Of a stretch of 64,000 nucleotides of DNA, positions 42,939-52,012 are shown one piece after another (position 1 is the stretch's first letter; every line of letters begins with the position of its first letter). Where the stretch lies: contig NZ_REEZ01000001.1 of the NCBI RefSeq assembly GCF_003990445.1, positions 186,001 to 250,000 of the forward strand. The letters run 5' to 3'. The notes beneath the pieces were generated by a model, which had not been told where the DNA came from, ran no database searches, and saw nothing but the letters and a program-made list of their open reading frames with translations. The position numbers and the translations under genes were made by a program. This DNA is from Pararhodobacter zhoushanensis. GTDB lineage: Bacteria > Pseudomonadota > Alphaproteobacteria > Rhodobacterales > Rhodobacteraceae.

Positions 42939-43733
42939 ATGAACGCCCAAGCCCCGACCCTTCACCAGCGCACGCGCGGCTCGGCCGAGGTCGTGATGGC
43001 GGGCGGGCGGCTCAAGCGGCTCTATACCCAAGGCTCGGCCAAGGCGATTCCGCTGACCGGCCCGCGGCCAGAGGTGGTTTTTCTCAATACATCCGGCGGG
43101 TTGACCGGCGGCGATCGGCTGTCCTTTGCCCTGCAAACCGACAGCGACACCACCGCCACCACCCAAACCGCCGAACGCGCCTACCGCGCCAGCGACGGCA
43201 CGGCGCAGATGAGCGTCGCGCTCGACATCACCCATGGCAGGCTCGACTGGCTGCCACAGGAGACCATCCTCTTCGACCGCTCAGCCCTGCGCCGCCACAC
43301 CCGCATCAGCCTGGGCCCGCAGGCCGAGTGTCTGCTGCTGGAAGCCATCGTGCTGGGCCGCGCCGCCATGGGCGAGACAGTCCGCGATTTCACCCTGACC
43401 GACCGGCGTGAGATCCTGCGCGCAGGTAAACCCGTACTGGTCGAGCCGCTGAAAATGCACGGCGGCACCCTGACCGGCCCCGCCACGCTGCAGGGCGCGC
43501 GCGCCTTCGCCTCGATCGCGCTGGTCGCGCAGGGGGCCGAGGATGCGCTGGGTCCGGTGCGCGCCACCCTCAATGAGCCCGGCGTGCGCGGCGCGGCCTC
43601 GGCATTCGACGGAAAACTGACGCTGCGGCTGATCGCCGCCGATGGCTGGCCGCTCAGACGGCAGATCGCACGGCTGGTATCCGTGTTGCGACCTGCTAAC
43701 ACTGGCAGCCTGCCCCGCGTCTGGCAGATCTAG
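42939..43733 (+). CDS. ureD: Urease accessory protein UreD
   Basis: 264 residues from the ATG at 42939, which follows GGAG at an ideal distance. UreD/UreH features: RLYTQGSAKAIPL, VFLNTSGGLTGGDRLSF, TTQTAERAYRASDG, then WLPQETILFDRSALRR and LLLEAIVLGRAAMGE. UreD binds apo-urease and forms the UreDFG activation complex that inserts nickel and carbamylates the active-site Lys. It is the first gene of the ureDAJB-orf-gfa-ureC unit, with nine bases before ureA. Confidence 0.95.
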   Translation: MNAQAPTLHQRTRGSAEVVMAGGRLKRLYTQGSAKAIPLTGPRPEVVFLNTSGGLTGGDRLSFALQTDSDTTATTQTAERAYRASDGTAQMSVALDITHGRLDWLPQETILFDRSALRRHTRISLGPQAECLLLEAIVLGRAAMGETVRDFTLTDRREILRAGKPVLVEPLKMHGGTLTGPATLQGARAFASIALVAQGAEDALGPVRATLNEPGVRGAASAFDGKLTLRLIAADGWPLRRQIARLVSVLRPANTGSLPRVWQI

Positions 43734-43742
43734 GAGACAGGC

Positions 43743-44045
43743 ATGAACCTTACCCCCCGCGAAAAGGACAAGCTGCTGATCAGCCTCGCCGCGATGGTCG
43801 CGCGCGGACGGCTGGCGCGCGGCGTCAAGCTCAACCACCCCGAGGCCATCGCGCTGATCACCGATTTCGTTGTCGAAGGCGCCCGCGACGGCCGCCCGGT
43901 GGCCGAGCTGATGGAAACCGGCGCGCATGTGATCACCGCCGAGCAATGCATGTCCGGCATCCCCGAGATGATCCATTCCGTGCAGGTCGAGGCGACATTC
44001 CCCGACGGCACCAAACTCGTCACCGTTCACCACCCGATCCGCTAA
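43743..44045 (+). CDS. ureA: Urease subunit gamma
   Basis: 100 residues, the standard length. [20 protein letters not shown] start, [20 protein letters not shown] in the middle, and [25 protein letters not shown] at the end are near-invariant in UreA (second half quoted in parts). AGGAG precedes the start codon. The gamma subunit assembles with UreB and UreC into the (ABC)3 enzyme in the cytoplasm. Confidence 0.97.
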   Translation: MNLTPREKDKLLISLAAMVARGRLARGVKLNHPEAIALITDFVVEGARDGRPVAELMETGAHVITAEQCMSGIPEMIHSVQVEATFPDGTKLVTVHHPIR

Positions 44046-44055
44046 GAGGTTCCCC

Positions 44056-44610
44056 ATGCGCGCACTCCCCCTCGCCCTGATGCTGCTGCTCTCGCCCACG
44101 CTGGCGCTGGCCCACGGCACCCATGACCTTGGCACCTTCGCTTACGGCGCCGCGCACCCGCTGGGCGGGCTGGATCACGTGCTGGCGATGCTCGCGGTGG
44201 GCCTGCTGGCCGCGCAGACCGGGGGCCGCGCGCTCTGGGCGATGCCGCTGGCTTTTGTCGGCGCGATGCTGGCGGGCGGTGCTTTGGGCTTTGTCGGCGT
44301 CACCGTGCCCGCGGTCGAGCCGATGATTCTGGCCTCTATCGTCATCCTCGGCGTGCTGGCCGCGCTCGCCACCCGCCTGCCGCTGGCCGCAACCCTGCCG
44401 ATGATCGCCGTCTTCGGTCTGGCCCATGGCTGGGCGCATGGGGCTGAAGGCCCGGCGACCGGCATGGCGCTTTACGCGGCGGGCTTTGCTTTGGCCACCG
44501 CCGCGCTACATGCAGCTGGCATCGCGATGGGTCGCAGCCTTTCTGCTCTGACCACGCGCTCGCTGGGCGGGGCCGCCGCTGTGGCGGGTCTTGCGCTGGC
44601 TCTTGTGTAA
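44056..44610 (+). CDS. ureJ: HupE/UreJ family membrane protein
   Basis: 184 residues with an N-terminal hydrophobic segment resembling a signal peptide (LALMLLLSPTLALAHGTHD) and about six membrane helices. GAAHPLGGLDHVLAMLAVGL is the hallmark of HupE/UreJ (PF04955), with conserved His and Asp for metal transport. The family provides nickel or cobalt uptake for hydrogenase and urease. Its position between ureA and ureB, ten bases from each, supports nickel supply for this urease. Confidence 0.92.
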   Translation: MRALPLALMLLLSPTLALAHGTHDLGTFAYGAAHPLGGLDHVLAMLAVGLLAAQTGGRALWAMPLAFVGAMLAGGALGFVGVTVPAVEPMILASIVILGVLAALATRLPLAATLPMIAVFGLAHGWAHGAEGPATGMALYAAGFALATAALHAAGIAMGRSLSALTTRSLGGAAAVAGLALALV

Positions 44611-44619
44611 GGACACGCC

Positions 44620-44925
44620 ATGATCCCCGGAGAGATTTTCGCCGCCCCCGGCGACATCATCCTCAATCCCGACGCCCCCGTCACCACGCTCACGGTCGCC
44701 AATACCGGCGACCGCCCGGTGCAGGTCGGCTCGCACTACCACTTCGCCGAAACCAACCCCGGCCTCAGCTTTGATCGCGAGGCCGCGCGCGGCCAGCGGC
44801 TCGACATCCCCGCCGGCACCGCCGTGCGCTTCGAGCCGGGGCAAACGCGCGAGGTCAACCTGATCCCCTATCAGGGCAACCGCACCGTCTATGGCTTCAA
44901 TGCCAAAGTCATGGGTGCGCTGTGA
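44620..44925 (+). CDS. ureB: Urease subunit beta
   Basis: 101 residues, the usual length for a separate beta subunit. [16 protein letters not shown] start, [37 protein letters not shown] and a YGFNAKVMG end match UreB throughout. It overlaps the next small gene, with the two frames sharing the TGATG junction. Confidence 0.96.
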   Translation: MIPGEIFAAPGDIILNPDAPVTTLTVANTGDRPVQVGSHYHFAETNPGLSFDREAARGQRLDIPAGTAVRFEPGQTREVNLIPYQGNRTVYGFNAKVMGAL

Positions 44926-45227
44926 TGGCCGCCTTCGCGTTTGACGCCCTGCGCCTTGCCCTGCAAACCGGCACCATGATGATGCAGGCGCAGCAAGTCG
45001 TGGCCATGCGCACGCTGGGCATGATGGGCGGCTGGAACCTGCGCGACGGTGAAACCGCGCGCATGGTGTCCGAGAAAATGGCCGCTTTCACCGAATCGAG
45101 CGCCGCCATTCACACCGCCCTCACCCAGTCCAAACCGCCGCTCGCTGTGGCCACCGCAGCCCTCAAACCCTACGCCAAGCGCACCCGCTCGAATGCCCGC
45201 AGCCTGTCACGGCGCGGGCCGGGTTGA
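44925..45227 (+). CDS. Hypothetical protein in urease operon (phasin-like composition)
   Basis: 100 residues starting at the ATG in TGATG, one base into the ureB stop; a GTG one codon earlier is also possible. The protein is Ala- and Met-rich and mostly helical (LRLALQTGTMMMQAQQVV, MVSEKMAAFTESSAAIH), ending in a basic tail KRTRSNARSLSRRG. No domain recognised; the composition recalls phasin-like helical proteins. Coupling to ureB and the tight spacing to the next gene show it is a genuine operon member. It is not part of the known urease apparatus. Confidence 0.75.
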   Translation: MAAFAFDALRLALQTGTMMMQAQQVVAMRTLGMMGGWNLRDGETARMVSEKMAAFTESSAAIHTALTQSKPPLAVATAALKPYAKRTRSNARSLSRRGPG

Positions 45228-45230
45228 GCG

Positions 45231-45725
45231 ATGAGCGGCACCCTCCTCTCAGGCAGCTGTCACTGCGGGGCCGTGCGCTTTCGCATGACCAGCCACACGC
45301 CGGTGCCCTACCAGCTGTGCTATTGCTCGGTGTGCCGCAAGACCACCGGCGGCGGGGGTTACGCGATCAACCTCGCCGCCCGCGCCGACAGTCTGGTGGT
45401 CGAGAACCGCGAGACGCTGGCAATCTACCGCGCCACGATCACCGAAGATGGCACCACCCGCCACTCCACCGCCGAGCGCCACTTCTGTTCGCGCTGCGGC
45501 AGCCACCTGTGGCTCTATGATCCCACCTGGCCGGACCTCATCCACCCGCTCGCCAGCGCAATCGATACGCCGCTGCCGCCCGCGCCTGTCCTGACCCACC
45601 TGATGCTCGACGCCAAACCCGACTGGGTGCCAGTCAACGCCGGGCGCCAAGACGCTGAATTCCCCCGCTATCCCGACACCTCGATCGAGGACTGGCACAA
45701 ATCGCACGGCCTCTGGGTCGTCTGA
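45231..45725 (+). CDS. GFA (CENP-V/GFA domain) family protein
   Basis: 164 residues with the GFA zinc-binding pattern: [10 protein letters not shown] (first Cys pair), [12 protein letters not shown] (second set) and [11 protein letters not shown] (third). This is the family named after glutathione-dependent formaldehyde-activating enzyme, although most members are of unknown function. It starts three bases after the preceding gene and ends 11 bases before ureC, so it is embedded inside the urease operon. A link to urea metabolism is not known. It may be an insertion carried by this lineage. Confidence 0.88.
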   Translation: MSGTLLSGSCHCGAVRFRMTSHTPVPYQLCYCSVCRKTTGGGGYAINLAARADSLVVENRETLAIYRATITEDGTTRHSTAERHFCSRCGSHLWLYDPTWPDLIHPLASAIDTPLPPAPVLTHLMLDAKPDWVPVNAGRQDAEFPRYPDTSIEDWHKSHGLWVV

Positions 45726-45736
45726 AAGGAGCCTTC

Positions 45737-47446
45737 ATGCCCTACGCCATCTCCCGCGCCCAATACGCCGACATGTTCGGCCCGACCACCGGCGACCGCG
45801 TGCGCCTTGGCGATACCGAGATCATCATCGAGGTCGAGCGTGACCTGACCCTCTACGGCGACGAGGTGAAGTTCGGCGGCGGCAAGGTGATCCGCGACGG
45901 GATGGGCCAAAGCCAGATCACCCGCGCGATGGGGTCCATGGACACTGTTATCACCAACGCGCTGATCCTCGACTATACCGGCATCTACAAGGCTGATGTC
46001 GGCCTGCGCGACGGGCGCATCGCGGTGATCGGCAAGGCGGGTAACCCTGATACTCAGCCCGGCGTCGATGTCATCATCGGCCCGGGAACCGAGATCATCG
46101 CGGGCGAAGGCAAGATCCTGACCGCAGGCGGTTTCGACGCCCATATCCATTTCATCTGCCCGCAACAGGTCGAGGACGCTTTGCATTCCGGTCTGACCAC
46201 CTTGCTCGGCGGCGGCACCGGCCCGGCGCATGGCACGCTGGCCACCACCTGCACCCCCGGCCCCTGGCATATCGGGCGCATGCTGCAGGCCATCGACGGC
46301 TTGCCGATGAACATCGGCCTTGCCGGCAAGGGTAACGCCAGCCAGCCCGACGCGCTGGTCGAAATGGTCACGGCGGGCGCTTGTGCGTTGAAATTGCACG
46401 AAGACTGGGGCACCACCCCCGCCGCCATCGACTGCTGCCTGACCGTCGCTGACCAGATGGACGTGCAGGTGATGATCCACACCGACACACTTAACGAATC
46501 CGGTTTCGTCGAAAACACCCTCGACGCCATCAAGGGCCGCACCATCCACGCCTTCCACACCGAGGGCGCGGGCGGCGGCCATGCCCCCGACATCATCAAG
46601 GTCGTGTCGTCGCAGAATGTCATCCCGTCCTCGACCAACCCGACGATGCCCTACACGATCAACACGATCGAAGAGCATCTCGACATGCTGATGGTCTGCC
46701 ACCACCTGTCGCGCAAGGTGCCCGAGGATGTCGCCTTCGCCGAATCCCGCATCCGGCGCGAAACCATCGCGGCTGAGGATATCCTGCACGACATGGGCGC
46801 GTTTTCGATCATTTCCTCAGACAGTCAGGCCATGGGCCGCGTCGGCGAGGTGATCACCCGCACCTGGCAGACCGCCTCGAAGATGAAGCAACAACGCGGG
46901 CGGCTGGCCGAGGAAACCGGCGAAAACGATAACCTGCGCGCCCGCCGCTACATCGCCAAATACACCATCAACCCGGCCATCGTGCATGGCATGGCCGATG
47001 AAATCGGCTCCATCGAATCCGGCAAACGCGCCGATCTGGTGCTCTGGTCGCCGGCGTTTTTCGGCGCCAAGCCGGAAATGGTGCTGATCGGCGGCTCCAT
47101 CGCCATGGCGCAGATGGGCGATCCCAACGCCTCGATCCCCACGCCGCAGCCGGTCTATTCGCGCCCGATGTTCGGCGCACTGGGCCGCGCGGTCGAGCGT
47201 TCGGCCGTGACTTTCGTCAGTCAGGCCGGGCTGGACGCGGGCATTGGCGAAGCGCTGGGTCTGCGCAAGTCGCTGGTCGCGGTGCAGGGTTGCCGGGGGG
47301 TGACTAAATCCGACATGAAGCTCAACTTCGCCACCCCCAGCATCGAGGTCGACCCCGAGACCTACGAGGTCCGCGCCGACGGTGAACTCCTCACCTGCGA
47401 GCCCGCCTCCGAACTGCCACTGGCGCAGCGCTACTTCCTGTTCTGA
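45737..47446 (+). CDS. ureC: Urease subunit alpha (catalytic)
   Basis: 569 residues, full length. Nickel ligands and catalytic residues are all visible: [13 protein letters not shown] (His pair, about residue 134), [12 protein letters not shown] with the carbamylated Lys (about 219), [26 protein letters not shown] and the active-site flap [22 protein letters not shown] (around residue 320; contains the catalytic His). [12 protein letters not shown] supplies the last Asp ligand. The enzyme hydrolyses urea to ammonia and carbamate. It is followed by a terminator, so ureEFG need their own promoter. Confidence 0.98.
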   Translation: MPYAISRAQYADMFGPTTGDRVRLGDTEIIIEVERDLTLYGDEVKFGGGKVIRDGMGQSQITRAMGSMDTVITNALILDYTGIYKADVGLRDGRIAVIGKAGNPDTQPGVDVIIGPGTEIIAGEGKILTAGGFDAHIHFICPQQVEDALHSGLTTLLGGGTGPAHGTLATTCTPGPWHIGRMLQAIDGLPMNIGLAGKGNASQPDALVEMVTAGACALKLHEDWGTTPAAIDCCLTVADQMDVQVMIHTDTLNESGFVENTLDAIKGRTIHAFHTEGAGGGHAPDIIKVVSSQNVIPSSTNPTMPYTINTIEEHLDMLMVCHHLSRKVPEDVAFAESRIRRETIAAEDILHDMGAFSIISSDSQAMGRVGEVITRTWQTASKMKQQRGRLAEETGENDNLRARRYIAKYTINPAIVHGMADEIGSIESGKRADLVLWSPAFFGAKPEMVLIGGSIAMAQMGDPNASIPTPQPVYSRPMFGALGRAVERSAVTFVSQAGLDAGIGEALGLRKSLVAVQGCRGVTKSDMKLNFATPSIEVDPETYEVRADGELLTCEPASELPLAQRYFLF

Positions 47447-47469
47447 ACGCAAGCGTGACGTTGAATGAG

Positions 47470-47501
47470 GGCGGCGTGGGGTAAAACCCGCCCCGCCTTT
47501 T
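47470..47501 (+). terminator. Terminator after ureC
   Basis: GGCGGCGTGGG (47470-47480) pairs with CCCGCCCCGCC (47487-47497) with one mismatch and one G-T pair around a six-base loop, followed by TTTT (47498-47501). It lies 24 bases after the ureC stop codon. Confidence 0.75.
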
Positions 47502-47762
47502 CCGTTTCCCGCGACCACGCCAAGATTATGCTGCATTGCAGCAAATCCGGTGCCTTCGCGATGGCGCGCGCTGTCGTCACGCCGATGAACTGTGAAGAGC
47601 TTTACCTCTCCCCTTTGAATTCCCGAACCAATTCGCCATCACGCCCCCGGCATGAGCCATGCTGCACCTGCAAAGCACGCATGCCCAACCGGCAGTGGTT
47701 ATGTCAGCATCAATGCCCTATCTTCGTCTCAAGGGAGAGAACTCTTCACACGAGGTTTCCAA

Positions 47763-47984
47763 ATGGCTTTCATTACCAGCACCGACTTCACCCCGCGCAT
47801 CCGCGCCCAGATCGACGCCTTTTTCGCCACGCTCGGCCAGGGCTTCAACGCCTATCTTGAAGCCCGCTCGCGCCGCGACGAGATCGAACGCCTGCAAATG
47901 ATGACCGACGCGCAACTGGCCGACCTCGGCACCAGCCGCGACCGTATCGTGCAATACGTCTTCCGCGATCGCATCGGCTTCTGA
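47763..47984 (+). CDS. DUF1127 domain protein
   Basis: 73 residues from the ATG at 47763; longer upstream frames lack a ribosome-binding site. The C-terminal half, RSRRDEIERLQMMTDAQLADLG followed by TSRDRIVQYVFRDR, is a DUF1127 motif (Arg-rich helix ending in L-x-D-L-G-I/T-x-R). Small DUF1127 proteins in Alphaproteobacteria are linked to stress responses, phosphate homeostasis or RNA turnover. The gene interrupts the urease locus between ureC and ureE, with 300 bases upstream and a hairpin downstream, so it is an independent unit. Confidence 0.85.
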   Translation: MAFITSTDFTPRIRAQIDAFFATLGQGFNAYLEARSRRDEIERLQMMTDAQLADLGTSRDRIVQYVFRDRIGF

Positions 47985-47992
47985 CCCAGCAC

Positions 47993-48017
47993 GCGGCCCC
48001 GCTCTTTTCGGGGCCGC
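47993..48017 (+). terminator. Hairpin after DUF1127 gene
   Basis: GCGGCCCCG (47993-48001), loop CTCTTTT, CGGGGCCGC (48009-48017): a perfect nine-base GC stem eight bases after the stop codon. No T-run follows, so it is a weaker terminator candidate. Confidence 0.5.
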
Positions 48018-48240
48018 GCGCTGAGCGCACAGGCGCGCCCCGCAGGCCCCCATGCCATTGCGCGGACGGCGTCGCCTTCGGGCGCGCCGCGCCGCTGGTT
48101 TTTGGCCTGCATTTTGAGCACGCCACCCGGCACAGAATTCTTGTACCGCGCCCGAGCGCCTTCCAGCGCCCAGGCGTGCGTTGGCAGTTACAGCTTTGGT
48201 AACCTGCCTGCCAAACGCGCCGCTTTGACGCGCCAATCCC

Positions 48241-48555
48241 TTAATTCCACAGGGACATTCCAATCAACGCCGCATCATCGGCCCCCATCAGCCCCGCGCC
48301 CAGTCGGTCGCAGTGCACCTCGGTCAGCACGCGATCGCGCCAGAACAGCGGGTCTTCGCGCAGAACCTGCGGCAACAGATTGTGGTCAAAGATTCGCACG
48401 CGTCGCTCCACCACCTCGACCCGGCTCCATTGTCCCAGACGAACGTCCTCACCGCCGGCGATCAGAGCCGAACACAGATCGCGTTCACGCGACCGCAGCG
48501 CGTCAATCCTTTCGCGGACCAAAGTCAGTTCATCAGCCTGCGACTCGCTGCGCAT
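48241..48555 (-). CDS. Hypothetical protein, coiled-coil N-terminus
   Basis: 104 residues from the ATG at 48555-48553, which has GGAGG six bases upstream; an earlier ATG nine codons upstream overlaps this. The N-terminal half is a charged helix (ADELTLVRERIDALRSRERD) that may form a coiled coil. The second half RVEVVERRVRIFDHNLLP, then WRDRVLTEVHC, looks like a compact conserved domain. I do not recognise the family. It lies antisense between the DUF1127 gene and ureE and so breaks the urease locus. Codon use is host-like. Confidence 0.65.
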   Translation of the reverse strand: MRSESQADELTLVRERIDALRSRERDLCSALIAGGEDVRLGQWSRVEVVERRVRIFDHNLLPQVLREDPLFWRDRVLTEVHCDRLGAGLMGADDAALIGMSLWN

Positions 48556-48626
48556 GGGCGCCTCCATTGCTTGCACCCACACTCTAGCCCTGCGAGGGTA
48601 AACGGACCGTTTACGAGGATTCCCTG

Positions 48627-49172
48627 ATGAATGACCTGCCCCCCGCCGTCCGACTGTTGACCCAAGAACCTGCGCAGGCCGATGACCGCGTGGTGCTGGA
48701 TTACGACGCCCGTCTGATGCGCCGCAAACGGTTGACGACGGTGCAGGGCGAAAGCTTTCTGGTCGACCTGCCCAACGTCACCAATCTCGACGCCTATTGG
48801 GGTTTCGAACTGGAAGACGGACGCAGCATTCAGATCGTCCCCGCCGAGGAATCTGTCCTTGTGATCACCGGGCCGCTTGCCCGCCTGTGCTGGCACATCG
48901 GCAACCGGCACACACCGTGCGAAATTCACGACGATCATCTGTTGATCCGCGAAGACCATGTGCTCGAGAAAATGCTCACCGGTCTTGGCGCGCAGATCAC
49001 CCGCGCCTCACGCCCTTTCGCTCCGGAATCCGGGGCCTATGGCACCGGACGCACGATGGGCCATGACCATGGTCCGGCAGAACACCATACGCATGGCGAT
49101 CATACCCATGGACATCATCACCATGGGCATGATGACCATGGGCATCATCATGGGGAGGAGGCCACCAGATGA
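48627..49172 (+). CDS. ureE: Urease accessory protein UreE (nickel chaperone)
   Basis: 181 residues. N-terminal UreE fold: RVVLDYDARLMRRKRLTTVQ and GESFLVDLP. C-terminal metal-binding domain: CWHIGNRHTPCEIH, the conserved G-N-x-H nickel site, and DHVLEKMLTGLGAQI. The last about 30 residues are a His-rich tail (HHTHGDHTHGHHHHGHDDHG), encoded by near-repeats of CATGGGCATCAT-like sequence, that can store several nickel ions. It delivers nickel to the UreDFG complex. It begins the ureE-yrhK-ureF-ureG unit. Confidence 0.94.
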   Translation: MNDLPPAVRLLTQEPAQADDRVVLDYDARLMRRKRLTTVQGESFLVDLPNVTNLDAYWGFELEDGRSIQIVPAEESVLVITGPLARLCWHIGNRHTPCEIHDDHLLIREDHVLEKMLTGLGAQITRASRPFAPESGAYGTGRTMGHDHGPAEHHTHGDHTHGHHHHGHDDHGHHHGEEATR

Positions 49173-49450
49173 AACTGTTCCACCCCGCCAACCGCAGTCT
49201 CTCGCCAGAGCACGAGCGCCTTTGGGCCGCCTATGAAATCGCCTATACAATGGTTGATTTCCTGGCCGCGGGGTTGTTCATCGTCGGCTCGATCCTGTTT
49301 CTGAGCCCCCAAACCACGCAAACCGGCACCTGGCTGTTCATCATCGGATCAGTGTTTTTCGGCCTGAAACCGACCTTGCGCCTGACGCGCGAGATCCGGC
49401 TGGTGGCGCTGGGGAACGTGAACGAGGTCGCCAAACGGCTCGATGGCTGA
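49169..49450 (+). CDS. YrhK-like domain membrane protein
   Basis: 93 residues with two membrane helices (about 28-47 and 56-72). The pattern LWAAYEIAYTMVDFLAAGLF and then FIIGSVFFGLKPTLRLTREI matches the YrhK-like domain (PF14145), of unknown function. It overlaps ureE by four bases and ureF by eight, so it is a fixed member of this operon. Whether it helps nickel handling or is unrelated is not known. Confidence 0.8.
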   Translation: MKLFHPANRSLSPEHERLWAAYEIAYTMVDFLAAGLFIVGSILFLSPQTTQTGTWLFIIGSVFFGLKPTLRLTREIRLVALGNVNEVAKRLDG

Positions 49451-50081
49451 CACGGATCTGCTGACCTTGATGCAATGGCTCTCCCCCGCCTTTCCGACAG
49501 GGGCCTTTGCCTATTCCCACGGGCTCGAACGGGTGGTCGCCGAGGGCACGATCCGCGACGCCGCCACACTTGAAGACTGGCTGACCGGCATTTTGCTGTA
49601 TGGCGCGGGGTGGCAGGACGCGGTGTTACTGGCGCACGCGCTCAGGCCCGGGACAGACCTTGATGCGCTCGACGTTCTTGCCCGTGCCCTTGCACCATCG
49701 GCCGAGCGTCTGCGTGAAACGCTGGATCAGGGTACAGCGCTTGCCCGGACCGTTGCGGGCATCACCGGTCGCAACTTGCCCGCGCGTGCGCTCCCGATAG
49801 CGCTGGGTGAGGCCGCGCAGGCGCTATCCTTGCCGCCCGCGACAGTTATTGCCTTGTTCTTGCAAGGCTTTGCAGGCAACCTGACCACCATCGCCGTACG
49901 CCATGTGCCGCTGGGCCAGACCGCAGGACAGGCGGTTCTGGCCAATCTGGCACCGGTGCTGGGCAGCCTTGCTGCCAGTGCGGCCACGGCAACGCTTGAT
50001 GACCTCGGCGGGGCGGCGCTGGCTGCCGACCTTGCCGCCTTTGAACACGAAACCCAAGACGTCAGGATCTTTCGAACATGA
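49443..50081 (+). CDS. ureF: Urease accessory protein UreF
   Basis: 212 residues. [21 protein letters not shown] at the N-terminus and the [20 protein letters not shown] segment are the UreF signatures, with [21 protein letters not shown] in the second half. UreF recruits UreG and gates its GTPase activity in the activation complex. It overlaps yrhK by eight bases and ureG by four. Confidence 0.95.
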   Translation: MADTDLLTLMQWLSPAFPTGAFAYSHGLERVVAEGTIRDAATLEDWLTGILLYGAGWQDAVLLAHALRPGTDLDALDVLARALAPSAERLRETLDQGTALARTVAGITGRNLPARALPIALGEAAQALSLPPATVIALFLQGFAGNLTTIAVRHVPLGQTAGQAVLANLAPVLGSLAASAATATLDDLGGAALAADLAAFEHETQDVRIFRT

Positions 50082-50695
50082 GCATGAATGGCCCCCTCAG
50101 GGTGGGAATCGGCGGCCCCGTCGGCTGCGGCAAGACCTCGCTGACCGAGCAACTGGCCCGCGCACTGGCCAGCCGCTGCTCGATGGCGGTGATCACCAAC
50201 GACATCTACACGCGCGAGGACGCCGATTATCTGGTCCGTGCGCAGGTCCTGCCCGAGGCGCGCATCAAGGGCGTCGAAACCGGCGGTTGCCCGCATACCG
50301 CGATCCGCGAGGATGCCTCGATCAATCTGGCCGCCGTGGCTGAGCTGAGCCTTGAGATCCCCGGTCTGGACCTGATCCTGATCGAGAGCGGTGGCGACAA
50401 TCTGGCGGCGACGTTTTCGCCCGAGCTGGCGGATCTCTCGATCTATGTCATCGACACCGCCGCCGGGCAGGACATTCCGCGCAAGCGTGGCCCCGGCCTG
50501 ACAAAATCCGACCTGCTGGTGGTCAACAAGACCGATCTGGCGCCCTATGTCGGGGTTGATCTGGCACAGCTCGAGGCCGACACCCAACGTGCTCGCGGCC
50601 AGCGGCCCTATGTCATGGCGCAGGTGCGCAACGGGATCGGCATCGAGGCCGTGATCGCATTCCTCGAGCGTGAAGGCGGGTTGCGGCTGCGCTGA
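50078..50695 (+). CDS. ureG: Urease accessory GTPase UreG
   Basis: 205 residues. [20 protein letters not shown] is the P-loop; [37 protein letters not shown] with the Cys-Pro-His nickel site, [19 protein letters not shown] and [11 protein letters not shown] (G4 motif) follow. UreG couples GTP hydrolysis to nickel insertion into urease. It is the last gene of the operon; its stop codon directly abuts that of the convergent EamA gene. Confidence 0.97.
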   Translation: MSMNGPLRVGIGGPVGCGKTSLTEQLARALASRCSMAVITNDIYTREDADYLVRAQVLPEARIKGVETGGCPHTAIREDASINLAAVAELSLEIPGLDLILIESGGDNLAATFSPELADLSIYVIDTAAGQDIPRKRGPGLTKSDLLVVNKTDLAPYVGVDLAQLEADTQRARGQRPYVMAQVRNGIGIEAVIAFLEREGGLRLR

Positions 50696-51748
50696 TCACT
50701 CGTCAACCGGGGCCAGCGCGCGCGCGGCCTGCCGCGCCTCGCGCCGCGCCCGGAATTCCGCGCGTTCTTCGGGCGACAACGGCACACCCCCGACCCGCTG
50801 GCCCCGGCCACGACCGCGGCCGCGCCCCCGCCCGCCGCCCCGGGACGCGTTACCCGCTGAGCGGCGCTTTCTGGCAAGTCGGCGGACAAAGCCCGGCACT
50901 GGCGCAGTCGATGCAGCAATGACCAGCGCCAGACCGCCAAAAGCGAGAACCGGCAGTCTTTCGCCCAGAAATATCATCCCGAACACCACGCTGAACGCTG
51001 GCATCAGGAACATCGCCAAGGCCGCCCGGTTCGCCCCTGCACGGCGGACCAGCGCGTAATTGAGCAGGTTTGGCGCGACCGTCGCCAGAACCACCAGTGC
51101 CAGCAGCACCAAAAGAACATAGGGCGAGGGCGTGACCTGCACCGCCCCGTCGACCAGCAGTGCCACGGGCCAGACCGTCACCACGCCCACCGCGAACATT
51201 CCCGCCGACAGGACCATCGGCGACATCTTTTCACGCCGACGGAACCACACGTTGCCCGCCGCATAGCTCAGCGGCGAGATCAGCGTCAGCAGCGTGCCCA
51301 GTCCCGCCTCGGCCAGACCGCCCGACAGGATCGCCGGGATCGAGATCAGCACGACGCCAACCATACCGATGCCGATACGGATTTCCTGCTCCAGTGTCGC
51401 GGGCTCATCCGCCAGAAAGAACGCTGCCAGCGCCAGCGTGAACAGCGGCATGGTGGCATAGAGCATGCCCCCCATGCCGGTGGGGATATACTGCATCCCC
51501 GCCGCCATGCTCACGAACGGGATCGACACCACCAATACACCGCCGACCAGAGCGGTCAGCAGATCATGCCGCGACAGGCGCAGCCCGCTGCCAAAGACCC
51601 CGGCCGCGATCAGCAGCAACGGCAGCGCGAAAGCCGAGCGCAGCGCCGCCAAGGTCCAGGGCGGGAAATAGGCGACGGCAAGCGCGATCAACAGCGGCGA
51701 GGCACCAAAACCGGCGGCTGTGAGGATCAGGAGTAAGGGGGTGGGCAT
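50696..51748 (-). CDS. EamA family transporter with Arg-Gly-rich C-terminal tail
   Basis: 350 residues from the ATG at 51748-51746. Ten membrane helices form the two EamA repeats; GGMLYATMPLFTLALAAFF and FLMPAFSVVFGMIFLGERLP are the typical ends of each repeat. EamA proteins export amino acids or metabolites, or are of unknown substrate. Unusual is the cytoplasmic tail after the last helix: KRRSAGNASRGGGRGRGRGR and then a charged EERAEFRARREARQAAR helix, about 60 residues, not part of the EamA family. Encoded by repetitive CGN-GGN codons. Convergent with ureG. Confidence 0.87.
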   Translation of the reverse strand: MPTPLLLILTAAGFGASPLLIALAVAYFPPWTLAALRSAFALPLLLIAAGVFGSGLRLSRHDLLTALVGGVLVVSIPFVSMAAGMQYIPTGMGGMLYATMPLFTLALAAFFLADEPATLEQEIRIGIGMVGVVLISIPAILSGGLAEAGLGTLLTLISPLSYAAGNVWFRRREKMSPMVLSAGMFAVGVVTVWPVALLVDGAVQVTPSPYVLLVLLALVVLATVAPNLLNYALVRRAGANRAALAMFLMPAFSVVFGMIFLGERLPVLAFGGLALVIAASTAPVPGFVRRLARKRRSAGNASRGGGRGRGRGRGRGQRVGGVPLSPEERAEFRARREARQAARALAPVDE

Positions 51749-52012
51749 GGGTATCGGATCCCCGACCGGGCGGATGGGTGTGCGAGATGGACCCCTACCG
51801 CCCACCACCCCGCGCGTCAATCCACAGCCGCGGGAACGGCGCCGACCAGCCTCTTATGCGTTCATGTCCAGGCGACCTTCCTTTCTGTGTGGCATCGGTG
51901 GCACCCGGTTTGCCTGCCCAGTCTGCGCACAGAACCCTTGCCCGAAGGTTAAGACGACACCGCTGGACCACCCTGCACCCCGCTGCTACGCAAGAGATCT
52001 CAGGAGGTGCCC

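Noticed and set aside
42596-42940. 114-codon minus-strand frame upstream of the HAD gene
   Set aside because: Runs into the HAD gene in a different frame; the HAD protein has clear family motifs and its own ribosome-binding site.
49080-49160. Short CATGGGCATCAT repeats as a possible CRISPR or satellite
   Set aside because: They are in frame within ureE and encode its His-rich tail; units are short and not separated by spacers.
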